DNA from: Tigheibacillus halophilus
GTDB taxonomy: Bacteria; Bacillota; Bacilli; Bacillales; Amphibacillaceae
Length of the DNA: 64,000 nucleotides
Assembly (NCBI RefSeq): GCF_042683165.1
Contig: NZ_JBHUIZ010000005.1
Span: forward strand, 372,001 to 436,000
Reading direction: 5' to 3'
Shown: one piece after another, positions 16,292 to 24,517 of the stretch
Layout of the letters: every line of letters begins with the position of its first letter
Position numbering within the stretch: position 1 is the first letter of the stretch
The notes under the pieces: generated by a model
Seen by the model: only the letters and a program-made list of their open reading frames with translations
The model's database searches: none
Told to the model about the DNA's origin: nothing
Made by a program: the position numbers and the translations under genes

Positions 16292-18340
16292 TCACGGTTC
16301 CCGCAAGTAGTTGTACAGGTTTTCTATCAGCGGTTTGTTTAACTGTGTAGCGGAAAGCCCGGCCGAATAATCTTCCACTAGTGAAAGCATGATGAACTGA
16401 TCGTCTTTTGTATCAAAAGCAAGCAGAAAACTGTTTTCTTTTCCTTTCTTTCCTTGCTCCATTTTTAATTCCGCTGTACCTGTTTTGGCAGCAAGCTGAC
16501 GATTCGGGTCATACAAGGCGTGGGCGGTTCCGTGCGGATCACTTACCACTGTCTGTAATGTTTTTTTCATTTCCGCTGCGGCGGCACTGCTGATGGCTTG
16601 TTTTGTTTTACTGTTCTCCTTATCAGCGAGCAGATGCGGATAGACAAGTTTTCCACCATTTTGAAAAACGGAATACATTGTTACTTGATGAATAGGAGAC
16701 AGCAATAATTGGCCCTGGCCATATCCTGTATCTGCCAACAGGATATCGGAGTCGAATCTCTTTTTGTTAGAAATTTGGGCTGGTTTCATAGCGATTGGCA
16801 GATTTAGATCCTCTCCAAAAATGAACGGTTGAAGTCCTTTCCTAAATGTGGGTTCTCCCATTTCCAAAGCTTCCTGTGCGAAGTAGATATTGTCTGAATA
16901 AACGAGGGCCTGGCGCATATCTACATCAGTTACATCAGAGACACGGGTGACAGAATACCCACCCCATGAGCCATCCTTTTGCCAGCTGAGACCATGAATG
17001 GTTCGGTGCTTATCCGGACGGGTCACACCTGCATCAAGCCCAATGCTGGCGGTAATTGCTTTGAAAGTGGACCCTGGTGCATAGCGAACAGCGAATCTTG
17101 CTATGAAGGGCTGCCTTTCATTTTTCGCGTATTTATCATATTCTGCTTGCGAGATGCCCTGGACCATCTTATTCGGATCGTATGCAGGGGAACTTGCTAA
17201 AGCATAAAGAGCGCCTTTCTTAGGATGCATGATGACAGTGGATCCAGCTTCGCCGTTTAAGCTTTTATATGCATCCTTCTGAATATGCGCATCAATTGTA
17301 AGCTGTACATCCTTTCCATCAGTCTTATCGACTTTTTGTATGGTTGCTTTTTCTTCTCCCGTGTCATCGATTATGACAATTTCGCCGCCATTGATTCCGC
17401 GCAATGTATTATCGAGTGTTCTCTCCAAGCCGGTTTTTCCTATTGTGTCCCCTTCATCCAGATATGGATGTTTTTGAATATCCTCTTTTGTCACTTTTCC
17501 TGTGTATCCAATCAGATTTGCCGCAGCTTCTTTCAATGGATAATAACGGATTGTCGTATCTTGATAAGAGATTCCGGGAACCACATCAGCATGGTCTGAT
17601 GATATAATTTTCAAGGGAACAAATAAATCATCTTTTACCCAGTTCTGCTGTAATTTTTTATCCAATTCCTTCAGTGACAAATGAAGATGCTTGCTAATAT
17701 TTCGCAGCATGGCTTTCTTTTTGCTGCCAGAATGTAATTCTTTTGGGATAATACCAGCCCATTTGAAATCTTCATTTGCTGCAAGTTTGTTTTCATAACG
17801 GTCAACAATTTCTCCGCGTTCAGCTATCCAAGGGTGGAAGGCGATTTTATCTGTGTCTTCCATGCCAGGGAATATCAAAGAAGGGTGCCATTTCAGCCTG
17901 AATTCTCCATTGCTTTTCACCAAGGTAGCTTGGTACTTTAGGTCCTTCAGTCTGCCAAGAGGCGTTTTCATAGTTAAATGATAGGAGAGGGTTCGCTCAC
18001 CATATTTATTTTTGTTGATTTGGATATGGGAGGAATGTATCTGTGTAATATTGATTCCGTTGAAAATGTGATCATACTTTTCTTTAATTTCAGGAAGCGT
18101 GTATTGAGTTGATTGTAGGGATTTCCTGTCAAGGACAGCCCCTAGTTTTTGATAGGATTTATTTTCCAGAATCCTGATAAAGGTTTTGGCAGTAGCTTCT
18201 GCCTCGTGATTATCGTTTTTATAGAGGGCTTGGAAGGAGATCCAACCGCCAAAACCTAGTAAAAGAAGGATAACGGTCAACAGCAGATAACGTTTTGTCA
18301 GGTTTTTTCTTCGTTTGATCCTAGTCAGCAAATTGTTCAC
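16292..18340 (-). CDS. pbpC: MecA/PbpC-type penicillin-binding protein, class B transpeptidase
   Basis: A 682-residue bifunctional-fold class B penicillin-binding protein. There is an N-terminal membrane anchor (residues about 19-38), an NTF2-like MecA_N domain (residues about 45-165), a dimerisation domain, and a transpeptidase domain with STFK (serine near residue 424), SDN (VYSDNIYFAQ) and KTGTAEL. This is the arrangement of Staphylococcus aureus PBP2a (MecA) and Bacillus subtilis PBP3 (PbpC), which cross-link peptidoglycan and have low beta-lactam affinity. The GTG at 18340 has a weak AAAGAAAAG site. A good sigma-A promoter with two BlaI-type dyads directly downstream strongly suggests control by the neighbouring BlaI-BlaR1. 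The symbol follows the Bacillus name; mecA-like would also be fair. Confidence 0.9.
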   Translation of the reverse strand: MNNLLTRIKRRKNLTKRYLLLTVILLLLGFGGWISFQALYKNDNHEAEATAKTFIRILENKSYQKLGAVLDRKSLQSTQYTLPEIKEKYDHIFNGINITQIHSSHIQINKNKYGERTLSYHLTMKTPLGRLKDLKYQATLVKSNGEFRLKWHPSLIFPGMEDTDKIAFHPWIAERGEIVDRYENKLAANEDFKWAGIIPKELHSGSKKKAMLRNISKHLHLSLKELDKKLQQNWVKDDLFVPLKIISSDHADVVPGISYQDTTIRYYPLKEAAANLIGYTGKVTKEDIQKHPYLDEGDTIGKTGLERTLDNTLRGINGGEIVIIDDTGEEKATIQKVDKTDGKDVQLTIDAHIQKDAYKSLNGEAGSTVIMHPKKGALYALASSPAYDPNKMVQGISQAEYDKYAKNERQPFIARFAVRYAPGSTFKAITASIGLDAGVTRPDKHRTIHGLSWQKDGSWGGYSVTRVSDVTDVDMRQALVYSDNIYFAQEALEMGEPTFRKGLQPFIFGEDLNLPIAMKPAQISNKKRFDSDILLADTGYGQGQLLLSPIHQVTMYSVFQNGGKLVYPHLLADKENSKTKQAISSAAAAEMKKTLQTVVSDPHGTAHALYDPNRQLAAKTGTAELKMEQGKKGKENSFLLAFDTKDDQFIMLSLVEDYSAGLSATQLNKPLIENLYNYLREP

Positions 18341-18357
18341 ATCTTTTCTTTGGCATA

Positions 18358-18375
18358 TTACTACAACTGTAGTAA
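18358..18375. promoter_or_regulatory. BlaI-type operator 1 of the PBP gene
   Basis: TTACTACAACTGTAGTAA is an 18-bp dyad, perfect except for the central two bases. It matches the TACTACA-N2-TGTAGTA form of Bla/Mec operators and lies 18 bp upstream of the GTG start. Confidence 0.85.
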
Positions 18376-18385
18376 TTGTAACAAA

Positions 18386-18399
18386 ACTACACTTGTAGT
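18386..18399. promoter_or_regulatory. BlaI-type operator 2 of the PBP gene
   Basis: ACTACACTTGTAGT has perfect 6-bp arms around a CT centre. It is next to the -10 box at 18406-18411, so bound repressor would block initiation or early elongation. Confidence 0.85.
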
Positions 18400-18405
18400 A
18401 ATGGA

Positions 18406-18434
18406 ATTATAGCATAGTCGTTGAGAAGCGGCAA
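18406..18434 (-). promoter_or_regulatory. sigma-A promoter of the PBP gene
   Basis: On the minus strand TTGCCG (18434-18429) and TATAAT (18411-18406) are separated by 17 bp. The two BlaI-type dyads follow immediately downstream. Confidence 0.75.
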
Positions 18435-18490
18435 ACTGTTTTTATAAAAAGGAGAGCAAGTGTTGAAAGTATGAACGCAGCAGACAAATT

Positions 18491-18521
18491 ATTTTAACAT
18501 TAAAAGTTTTAATGTTAAAAT
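18491..18521. promoter_or_regulatory. Perfect 31-bp palindrome, probable MarR operator
   Basis: Two 15-bp arms (ATTTTAACATTAAAA and its exact complement) flank a single central G. It lies 33 bp upstream of the first gene of the SDR-marR-SDR operon and just after a TTGAAA -35-like element at 18463-18468, so it is the likely autoregulatory site of the MarR protein. Confidence 0.8.
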
Positions 18522-18554
18522 AAACCCATCGAGATGAAAAGGAGTTGTTCTGTA

Positions 18555-19310
18555 ATGGGGAGATTAGACAATAAAGTGGCTCTGATTACCGGCGGTGCTG
18601 GTGGCATAGGTAAGGGAATGGCCACTGCATTTGTCAAAGAAGGTGCCAAGGTTGCTATTGTGGATTTGAATGCTGAAACTGGAAAAGAAACAATAGAAAT
18701 TCTGCAGCAATACGAGCCGGAATGTTTATTCATTCAAGCAAATCTTGCGGAACATGATAAACTGAACGATCTTGTCATGCAAGTCGTCGACAAATACGGT
18801 AAATTGGATATTCTGGTTAATAATGCCCACGCATCGAAAAATATGCCGTTTGAAGAAGTGACCAAGGAAGTGCTGGATCTGTCCTTCGATACCGGATTTT
18901 ATCCAACGTTTTATTTAATGCAAGCAGCATTGCCATATCTAAAAGAAACAAAGGGGAAAATTATCAATTTCGCATCAGGAGCAGGGATTGACGGTAATAT
19001 GGAACAAGCATCTTATGCGGCGGCAAAAGAAGCAATTCGCGGTATTTCACGAGTGGCTGCAAATGAATTTGGTCCTTATGGCATCAATGTCAACTTGATT
19101 TCTCCAATCGCTGACTCGCCAGGTGTACAGCACTGGGCAAAAGCAGAACCAGAACAATATCAAGCGATGCTTTCCAAAATCCCGATGCGCAGACTTGGTG
19201 AGCTGGAAAATGATATTGGCCGCGCAGCAGTGTTTTTAGCCAGTGCAGATTCTGATTATATTACTGGCCAAACGCTGATGGTCGATGGCGGCGCAATCAA
19301 GTTGCGTTGA
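18555..19310 (+). CDS. SDR family NAD(P)-dependent oxidoreductase
   Basis: A 251-residue classical short-chain dehydrogenase. The cofactor motif TGGAGGIGKGMA is at the N-terminus, NNAHAS in the middle (NNAG position), and the catalytic YxxxK in SYAAAKEAI; the C-terminus ends DYITGQTLMVDGGAIKLR. An Asp in IVDLN suggests NAD preference. The substrate is unknown. ATG at 18555 follows AAAAGGAG; an upstream ATG at 18534 lies before that site. It is the first gene of an operon with a MarR repressor and a second SDR, apparently controlled by the 31-bp palindrome. Confidence 0.85.
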   Translation: MGRLDNKVALITGGAGGIGKGMATAFVKEGAKVAIVDLNAETGKETIEILQQYEPECLFIQANLAEHDKLNDLVMQVVDKYGKLDILVNNAHASKNMPFEEVTKEVLDLSFDTGFYPTFYLMQAALPYLKETKGKIINFASGAGIDGNMEQASYAAAKEAIRGISRVAANEFGPYGINVNLISPIADSPGVQHWAKAEPEQYQAMLSKIPMRRLGELENDIGRAAVFLASADSDYITGQTLMVDGGAIKLR

Positions 19311-19324
19311 GAGGTGAGACAAAT

Positions 19325-19759
19325 ATGAAGGATCAAAATGTCTTCCAGCTCATTCGGACGGTAGAAGCATTCACAAATGAAACGATTATCCGCTGGACGA
19401 AGGCTTTTGGCCACCAAATCGGCATTTCACCTATTTTGGTATTGTATGAGCTAAAAACAAAGGGCGCTCAGAAACAGACACAGCTGGCAGGAAGTCTCGG
19501 TTATACACCTGGTGCGATGACAAACATTGCTAACAGACTGCTGAAAGATGGTTATGCCAAAAGACAGCTTGACGGGACGGATCGCAGGATTGTCCGATTG
19601 ATGATCACGGAAAAAGGTCGTCAGCTGTTGAAAGAGGCACAGCAAAAGGGGCAAGAGCTTAGGGAAGAACTATTTTCCGTCTTAACTGAAAATGAAGTCA
19701 GGCAGTTCTTGATGATTCACGAGAAATTGCTGCAAAATATAAAAAATGATGGCGTGTGA
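19325..19759 (+). CDS. MarR family transcriptional regulator
   Basis: A 144-residue MarR repressor. The winged helix is plain (TQLAGSLGYTPGAMTNIANRLLKDGYAKRQLDGTDRRIVRLMITEKGRQLL). MarR proteins are dimeric and release DNA on binding small phenolic or lipophilic molecules, or on oxidation. Start 19325 has GAGAGGTGAG upstream. It lies between the two SDR genes, with 14-bp gaps on each side, and most likely binds the palindrome at 18491-18521 and represses the whole operon. Confidence 0.88.
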   Translation: MKDQNVFQLIRTVEAFTNETIIRWTKAFGHQIGISPILVLYELKTKGAQKQTQLAGSLGYTPGAMTNIANRLLKDGYAKRQLDGTDRRIVRLMITEKGRQLLKEAQQKGQELREELFSVLTENEVRQFLMIHEKLLQNIKNDGV

Positions 19760-19772
19760 GGTGTGGGTTAAA

Positions 19773-20579
19773 ATGAAACGGGTAGAAGGAAAAGTGGCAT
19801 TGGTAACTGGCGGGGCATCGGGTATCGGTTTGTCCGCTGCAACACTGATGGCAAAAGAAGGGGCCAGGGTGGTCATTGCGGACTTTAATGAGCAGGGAGC
19901 TGCCAGTGCTGCTAATGAACTGAAGAATCTTGGATTAGAAGTGAGCGGCATTTTCCTTGATGCAGGTGACGAGGCATCTATTAAAGATGCAGTCGATTTT
20001 ACAGTGGAACAATACGGTACGATTACAGTGCTGTACAATAATGTTGGCGTGACGAATTTGAAGAAAGATCTGGACGTTGTCCATATTGATTTAGATGAGT
20101 GGGACAGATTGATGAACGTAAACCTGAAAAGTGTGCTGCTTGGCAGCCGTTTTGCTATCCCGCACATGATCAAAGCCGGCGGCGGCTCCATTATCAATAC
20201 AGCATCTATGGCAGCATTCGCAGGAGATGCCACTCGTTCAGCTTATGGTGCATCGAAAGCGGCTGTCGCCAACCTGACACGTTACATCGCCGCGCAATAT
20301 GGTAAACATCATATCCGCTGTAACGGTGTAGCGCCAGGGCTTATTCTTACGCCTGCAGCGAGAAATAACATGCCTGGACAAATACTGGATATGTTTGAAA
20401 AATACAATGCCCTTCCATATCATGGGGAAGCAGATGATATTGGAAATACTGTTTTATTCCTGGCATCTGATGAATCCAAATTTATCACAGGGCAAACCAT
20501 TCAGGTAGAAGGCGGACACTATCTCTCCAATCCGACCATACCTGATATGCAAGAGATGATGGCGGATACTGGCCATTAA
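19773..20579 (+). CDS. SDR family oxidoreductase
   Basis: A 268-residue short-chain dehydrogenase distinct from the first in the operon. It shows TGGASGIGLSAA, IADFN (acidic residue, NAD preference), NNVGV, NTASMAAF and the catalytic SAYGASKAAVANL, and ends in a GQTIQVEGGHYL dimer strand. The family covers glucose dehydrogenases and cyclic-alcohol oxidoreductases; the substrate is unknown. ATG at 19773 follows GAGGTGTGGG. It is the last gene of the operon; the 408-bp intergenic element with a long hairpin follows. Confidence 0.85.
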   Translation: MKRVEGKVALVTGGASGIGLSAATLMAKEGARVVIADFNEQGAASAANELKNLGLEVSGIFLDAGDEASIKDAVDFTVEQYGTITVLYNNVGVTNLKKDLDVVHIDLDEWDRLMNVNLKSVLLGSRFAIPHMIKAGGGSIINTASMAAFAGDATRSAYGASKAAVANLTRYIAAQYGKHHIRCNGVAPGLILTPAARNNMPGQILDMFEKYNALPYHGEADDIGNTVLFLASDESKFITGQTIQVEGGHYLSNPTIPDMQEMMADTGH

Positions 20580-20605
20580 GAAGTTTCGTTTCCAGGTAGT
20601 TTGAT

Positions 20606-21013
20606 GAGGGTGAGACTGAACTAGCCAAAAACAGCTAAAAAAAGCTATAAAGTGCCATTTCACATCTAGTTGATTGGAGCGAAAGGCGGCTGACTCCTTG
20701 AAAAAGAAATTCGCTTTTTCTGCATGCGATGTGAATGCTGCCGAAGCGTTCCTTGTCCTGTGGGAACAATGTTTTTCGATGGGACGCGTAATCGCAGTCC
20801 CAGCACGAGTCTAAAGCCCCCGCAGGAAGTGATTTTCTTTGAAGGAAGGCAAGCTACACACGGTCTTTGCGGCCAACGCTTGCACACCCCTTGTCGGGGC
20901 ACCTGGCGTGCAAATCAACGAAATTGCTAAGCTGGATAAAAAAGTTGGGCGGTTCCATGTCAAGATGGTACCGCTCGACTTTTTTACATTTCCTGGGGTT
21001 TTGTCTCACCCTC
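20606..21013. repeat. 408-bp non-coding element with terminal inverted repeats
   Basis: The element is bounded by GAGGGTGAGAC (20606-20616) and its exact complement GTCTCACCCTC (21003-21013). Inside is a GC-richer core that resembles an intergenic repeat I recall from many Bacillaceae genomes (GGAGCGAAAGGCGG...GACTCC, CCCGCAGGAAG, GTGCAAATCAACG). No reading frame looks real. It could be a MITE-like or REP-type element, or a structured RNA; multi-copy status cannot be seen in this window. Confidence 0.55.
20938..20985. terminator. Long bidirectional hairpin inside the 408-bp element
   Basis: A 21-bp stem with about three mismatches runs from AAAAAAGTTGGGCGG to its partner ending CGACTTTTTT, around the loop GTCAAG. 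The A-run and T-run on the two sides would let it end transcription in both directions, including readthrough from the SDR operon. Confidence 0.7.
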
Positions 21014-21115
21014 TTGATACAAAATGGATACATAGAAAAATCTTGGGAAGCAACGATGTCCATCTTGCATAATCTTCCGTTCTCCGTCCCATCTTAAAAC
21101 TGGGAGGTGCTAATG

Positions 21116-21256
21116 ATGGGAAAAGATCGTCAAGAGAAGAAGCTTAAACAAAGCGGACGTGTGGAATCTGACCGGGATGTCGGACTGCGCTATCCTGGCC
21201 GTGCCAAGATGTCCAGCCCAGAAGAAGCTAGAAGATTGAACGACGGACAAAAATAA
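21116..21256 (+). CDS. Small hydrophilic YpzI-like protein
   Basis: A 46-residue, highly charged protein (MGKDRQEKKLKQSGRVESD...YPGRAKMSSPEEARRLNDG). It resembles short conserved Bacillus proteins that I recall as the YpzI family; the function is unknown, but small charged proteins of this type are often made late in sporulation. GGGAGGTG lies at 21102-21109; the ATG at 21113 is also in frame and gives one extra Met. A strong terminator follows. Confidence 0.65.
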   Translation: MGKDRQEKKLKQSGRVESDRDVGLRYPGRAKMSSPEEARRLNDGQK

Positions 21257-21271
21257 TCTTTTATCAATCGT

Positions 21272-21307
21272 AAAACGCGTACCCAGCTTGATCGGATGCG
21301 CGTTTTT
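21272..21307 (+). terminator. Terminator of the YpzI-like gene
   Basis: AAAACGCG and CGCGTTTT form the stem, followed by a T, 15 bases after the stop codon. Confidence 0.75.
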
Positions 21308-21367
21308 ACAGTAGGGCTGCGAAAGATTTTGCAAAAGAAATGCATCATCCCTCACAGATGATAGGAA

Positions 21368-21727
21368 TCAATAACCTGTTTCTACAGCCGCATTGACAAT
21401 ATACATCATGTCATTTTTATCCTGCTTGTCTTCTAAGAAAATCCCGCTTGTCGTTGCCATGCCTCCCGGAATCACTTCCACTGACACTGTGCCGTATGGA
21501 ATAATCGATTTCACTTTTTCAGTATCTAATTTTTCCTCGTCAGCAGGGACCGCAAGTTTGACGTTTACCACCATATTGTCGAGTCTCTGTTCTGGCAGTG
21601 CCTTTTCGATGCCGGGCATGGAATTATGGTGAATAGCATCCTCTACTGCTCTCTGTGCAGCTTTGGTAATATTCTGACCATGCACATCTATTCCTGTTCC
21701 GATTTGAATGAATAGCAGCTGTTTCAT
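21368..21727 (-). CDS. Lin0512 family protein
   Basis: A 119-residue protein with the Lin0512-family pattern: MKQLLFIQIGTGIDVHGQNIT, ARxAVxDAI, LPEQRLDNMVVNVKLAVP, and PGGMATTSGIFLED near the end. The family is thought to form a small homo-oligomeric fold and has no established function. AAAGGAGAGGA precedes the ATG at 21727. It stands alone on its strand. Confidence 0.75.
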   Translation of the reverse strand: MKQLLFIQIGTGIDVHGQNITKAAQRAVEDAIHHNSMPGIEKALPEQRLDNMVVNVKLAVPADEEKLDTEKVKSIIPYGTVSVEVIPGGMATTSGIFLEDKQDKNDMMYIVNAAVETGY

Positions 21728-21848
21728 CTGTTTTTATCCTCTCCTTTATGTTTGTAATACTGATTTTCCCATGAAGACAGAAAAACAAACCAAGAAGCGA
21801 AGCGGACGTTAAATATCCACTGCACTTGTGTAGTACACATTCCAGAAA

Positions 21849-21874
21849 TGAAAAATATCATCGCTTACATAATA
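21849..21874 (+). promoter_or_regulatory. Candidate forespore (sigma-F/G) promoter
   Basis: TGAAAA and CATAATA are separated by 13 bp. CATAATA fits the -10 of sigma-F/G promoters, and the -35 fits less well. It lies 62 bp upstream of the DUF3231 gene, a family linked to spores. Confidence 0.35.
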
Positions 21875-21935
21875 TTCTTCACAACACAAATAACTAAAAG
21901 ATAAGCAACTGAACTTTAAGGAGGAGAATAGCCAA

Positions 21936-22943
21936 ATGGACGAAAGCAGTCATATCCCTGTGACAGCTACAGAAATCGGGTCACTGTGGACGCAATATTT
22001 AACAGATAGTGCAAACGTGTGTGTATATTCATATTTTGTTGAAAAGGTGGAGGATCCTGAAATAAAGCCGATGCTGGAGCATGCCTTACAGCTATCAAAA
22101 GCGCATATCCAAAAGATTACTGCCATAATGAAAAAAGAAAATCGCAGTATTCCACACGGATTCAGTTTAGAGGAAGACGTAGATTTGACTGCTCCAAGAC
22201 TATATACAGACACTTATTTTTTACACAATGTACACCAGATGGCTGCTATTGGCCTTACAATATATGCTGGGTATGTAGCAGCATCTGTCAGAGCGGACAT
22301 TACTGAATTTTATAGCTCATGTTTGCAGGAGACTGCATTGCTTTATAAGCGATCAAAGGACGTGCTGCTGTCAAAAGGTTTGTATACACGGGGCCCTTTT
22401 ATGCCGGTAAAAGCGCATGTAGAGTACGTGGAGAAACAAGGATTCATCTGGGATGTTTTTGCTGAAAAAAGACCTTTGACCGTCATGGAAATATCCAATC
22501 TGTTCGCTAACATCCAAAGGAATGGCTTGGGTACGGCGACCATAATAGGGTTTAGTCAAGTCTCTCAGTCTAAAGAGTCCACAAAATATTTTTTGCGCGG
22601 GAGAGATATTGCCAAGAAACATATCGATAAATTTGCAAGGAAAATGAAAGAGGGTAATCTTCCTGTACCCATGACTTGGGATACGGATGTGACAGAAAGC
22701 ACGGCGTATACATTTTCTGATAAGCTGATGATGTTTGTGACAACTGGATTGATCATGGCAAGTATCGGTTACTATGGTGTAAGTATTGCAGAAAGTCCTA
22801 GAGCAGATCTTGCTATGATGTATAATAAATTATCTTTGGAAATTCAATCGTATTCGGAAGATGGAGCGAATATCATGATCGAAAATAAATGGATGGAGCA
22901 GCCGCCCATGTCTGCCAATCGAAATGATTTAGCGGCCGAATGA
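21936..22943 (+). CDS. DUF3231 family protein, duplicated helical-bundle
   Basis: A 335-residue protein of the DUF3231 family, made of two similar halves of about 165 residues. Each begins with a TATEIGSLWTQYL/LTVMEISNLFANI-type helix and contains an AHIQKI/KHIDKF-like segment and a tyrosine-rich helix, suggesting paired four-helix bundles related to ferritin-like or CotF-type folds. Members are frequent in Bacillaceae and some are spore-associated; no enzyme activity is known. GGAGGAG precedes the ATG at 21936. The candidate sigma-F/G promoter upstream agrees with a sporulation role, which is inference. Confidence 0.75.
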   Translation: MDESSHIPVTATEIGSLWTQYLTDSANVCVYSYFVEKVEDPEIKPMLEHALQLSKAHIQKITAIMKKENRSIPHGFSLEEDVDLTAPRLYTDTYFLHNVHQMAAIGLTIYAGYVAASVRADITEFYSSCLQETALLYKRSKDVLLSKGLYTRGPFMPVKAHVEYVEKQGFIWDVFAEKRPLTVMEISNLFANIQRNGLGTATIIGFSQVSQSKESTKYFLRGRDIAKKHIDKFARKMKEGNLPVPMTWDTDVTESTAYTFSDKLMMFVTTGLIMASIGYYGVSIAESPRADLAMMYNKLSLEIQSYSEDGANIMIENKWMEQPPMSANRNDLAAE

Positions 22944-23026
22944 CAGCTTCAGTTCGGCAGCCCTGACTTATTGCTTATTCCTCAAATGAGTGATTACGTG
23001 ATTTACCGAGGTGAAGAGACTAGTAT

Positions 23027-23062
23027 AAAAGCGCCGGGCCGTCAAGCCAGACGCTTTTTTTT
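23027..23062 (+). terminator. Terminator downstream of the DUF3231 gene
   Basis: AAAAGCG and CGCTTTT form a stem with an internal GC-rich loop, followed by a T-run, 85 bp after the stop codon. Confidence 0.75.
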
Positions 23063-23144
23063 ACTCGCGTACTTTAACAAGGGACGCATGGGACAGTTCA
23101 GATTCTGTTATAAACATTTTCGAAAACATATTGCCTGTCCTCCA

Positions 23145-24365
23145 TCAGACTATTTGCTCACTAGGTTCGGTTTTCTCAACTGCGGCTTTGTACCGTTTGC
23201 TTCGCATTAAATATATACTGTATATAATTAAAAAGGCAATCATAAATAAAGCGGAATAACGATACATCAGAGCATAGCTTGTCATACTGATGATTGGTGT
23301 TAATATGACAATACCGAGAGAGACACCGAGGTCCATAAACGACAGAAATGTTCCGTTTGCTGCTCCTTTACGATGGGATGGGGAACGATTGAGAGCCCAT
23401 GCTTGCAAAGAGGGCTGTACAGCACCGAATCCAAATCCGAAAAAGAGTGAAGCAATGACCAGTGTTGCAATACTTGTGGTAAAGGAAAGGGTAATCAGCC
23501 CGATTGCCATGGAAATAGCACCAGGTAAAATGACACTGGCATGGCCTCTTTTATCGAATAGTTTTCCGATAAAAGGTCTGGTAATGACAATCATTGCACA
23601 ATGGCCGATGAAATAGACCCAAATTTGGTTAATACCAATTTCTCTGCCGAATAATGCAATGAAGCTCATGATTCCACCAAACGGAACAGCAAGCAAAAAA
23701 CAGAGAATCGAGGGAAGCAACGCCTGCTTTTCAAAAAGCTGCTTCAAAATCGGCTGTTTTTCACTAGCTGGCATGGCCGTTCTTGCGCGTTTAGGAATAC
23801 GGATCATGTTCATCAACAACAATCCGACGACCATGACTATACTGGTAAATATCAGTATGGCATTAAAACCAAGTTTGTTTTGCATAGCGATGCCGACGAT
23901 TGGCGCCAGTGAGGTGGCGAGAATGACGGAAAGGGCGTAATACCCTGTCCCTTCTCCACGTTTTTTGTCTGGAACATTATCAGACATGATCGTAGCGATG
24001 GTAGTTGATGTCATTCCCCAGCCAATTCCTTGGATGGCCCGTATACTAAGCAGCATGACGACGGTTGAAAAGACGAATAAAGACAAATTGGATAGAATTA
24101 ATACGATGAATCCGATGAACAACAGTGGTGCACGGCCCCAACTGTCAACTGCCTTTCCTGTGATTGAACGGAAAATGAGGGCGCTGAAGGCGAACAGGCT
24201 GACGACAAGCCCTGCCTGCATATCGGTTCCGCCAATATCTTTCACATACACGGGCAATGTCGGAATCAGCATTTGAAACCCCATATATACAAATAAATTT
24301 CCGATAACAATGATGATAAAGTTCTTTGTCCACAGTTTGGACGAAACGTGATGTTGTGTTTCCAT
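23145..24365 (-). CDS. MFS transporter, DHA1-like drug/metabolite exporter
   Basis: A 406-residue major facilitator protein with twelve predicted helices. Helices 2-3 carry the loop motif (GKAVDSWGRAPLL), helix 4 has RAIQGIGWGMTSTT, helix 5 the antiporter-like GYYALSVILATSLAPIVG, and the second half repeats GKLFDKRGHASVI. The layout is that of proton-coupled exporters such as YwoG/YfkL-like proteins of Bacillus. AAGAAGGATGG precedes the ATG. It is divergent from a LysR-family regulator, which probably controls it. The substrate is unknown. Confidence 0.85.
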   Translation of the reverse strand: METQHHVSSKLWTKNFIIIVIGNLFVYMGFQMLIPTLPVYVKDIGGTDMQAGLVVSLFAFSALIFRSITGKAVDSWGRAPLLFIGFIVLILSNLSLFVFSTVVMLLSIRAIQGIGWGMTSTTIATIMSDNVPDKKRGEGTGYYALSVILATSLAPIVGIAMQNKLGFNAILIFTSIVMVVGLLLMNMIRIPKRARTAMPASEKQPILKQLFEKQALLPSILCFLLAVPFGGIMSFIALFGREIGINQIWVYFIGHCAMIVITRPFIGKLFDKRGHASVILPGAISMAIGLITLSFTTSIATLVIASLFFGFGFGAVQPSLQAWALNRSPSHRKGAANGTFLSFMDLGVSLGIVILTPIISMTSYALMYRYSALFMIAFLIIYSIYLMRSKRYKAAVEKTEPSEQIV

Positions 24366-24517
24366 ATAACCATCCTTCTTTTATAGTTATTTCTCTAAAG
24401 GGGAACATGGCGGGTTTGGGTTTTACACGACTTTACTATTTTATCAGGATGGTTGATATATTAAAAATATATATATTATAATACTGCTATATGTTATAAG
24501 TATAACGGAGGCTGACA

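Noticed and set aside
20724..21097. Several short frames inside the 408-bp element
   Set aside because: None has a plausible start context and all overlap the repeat core and the 21-bp hairpin.
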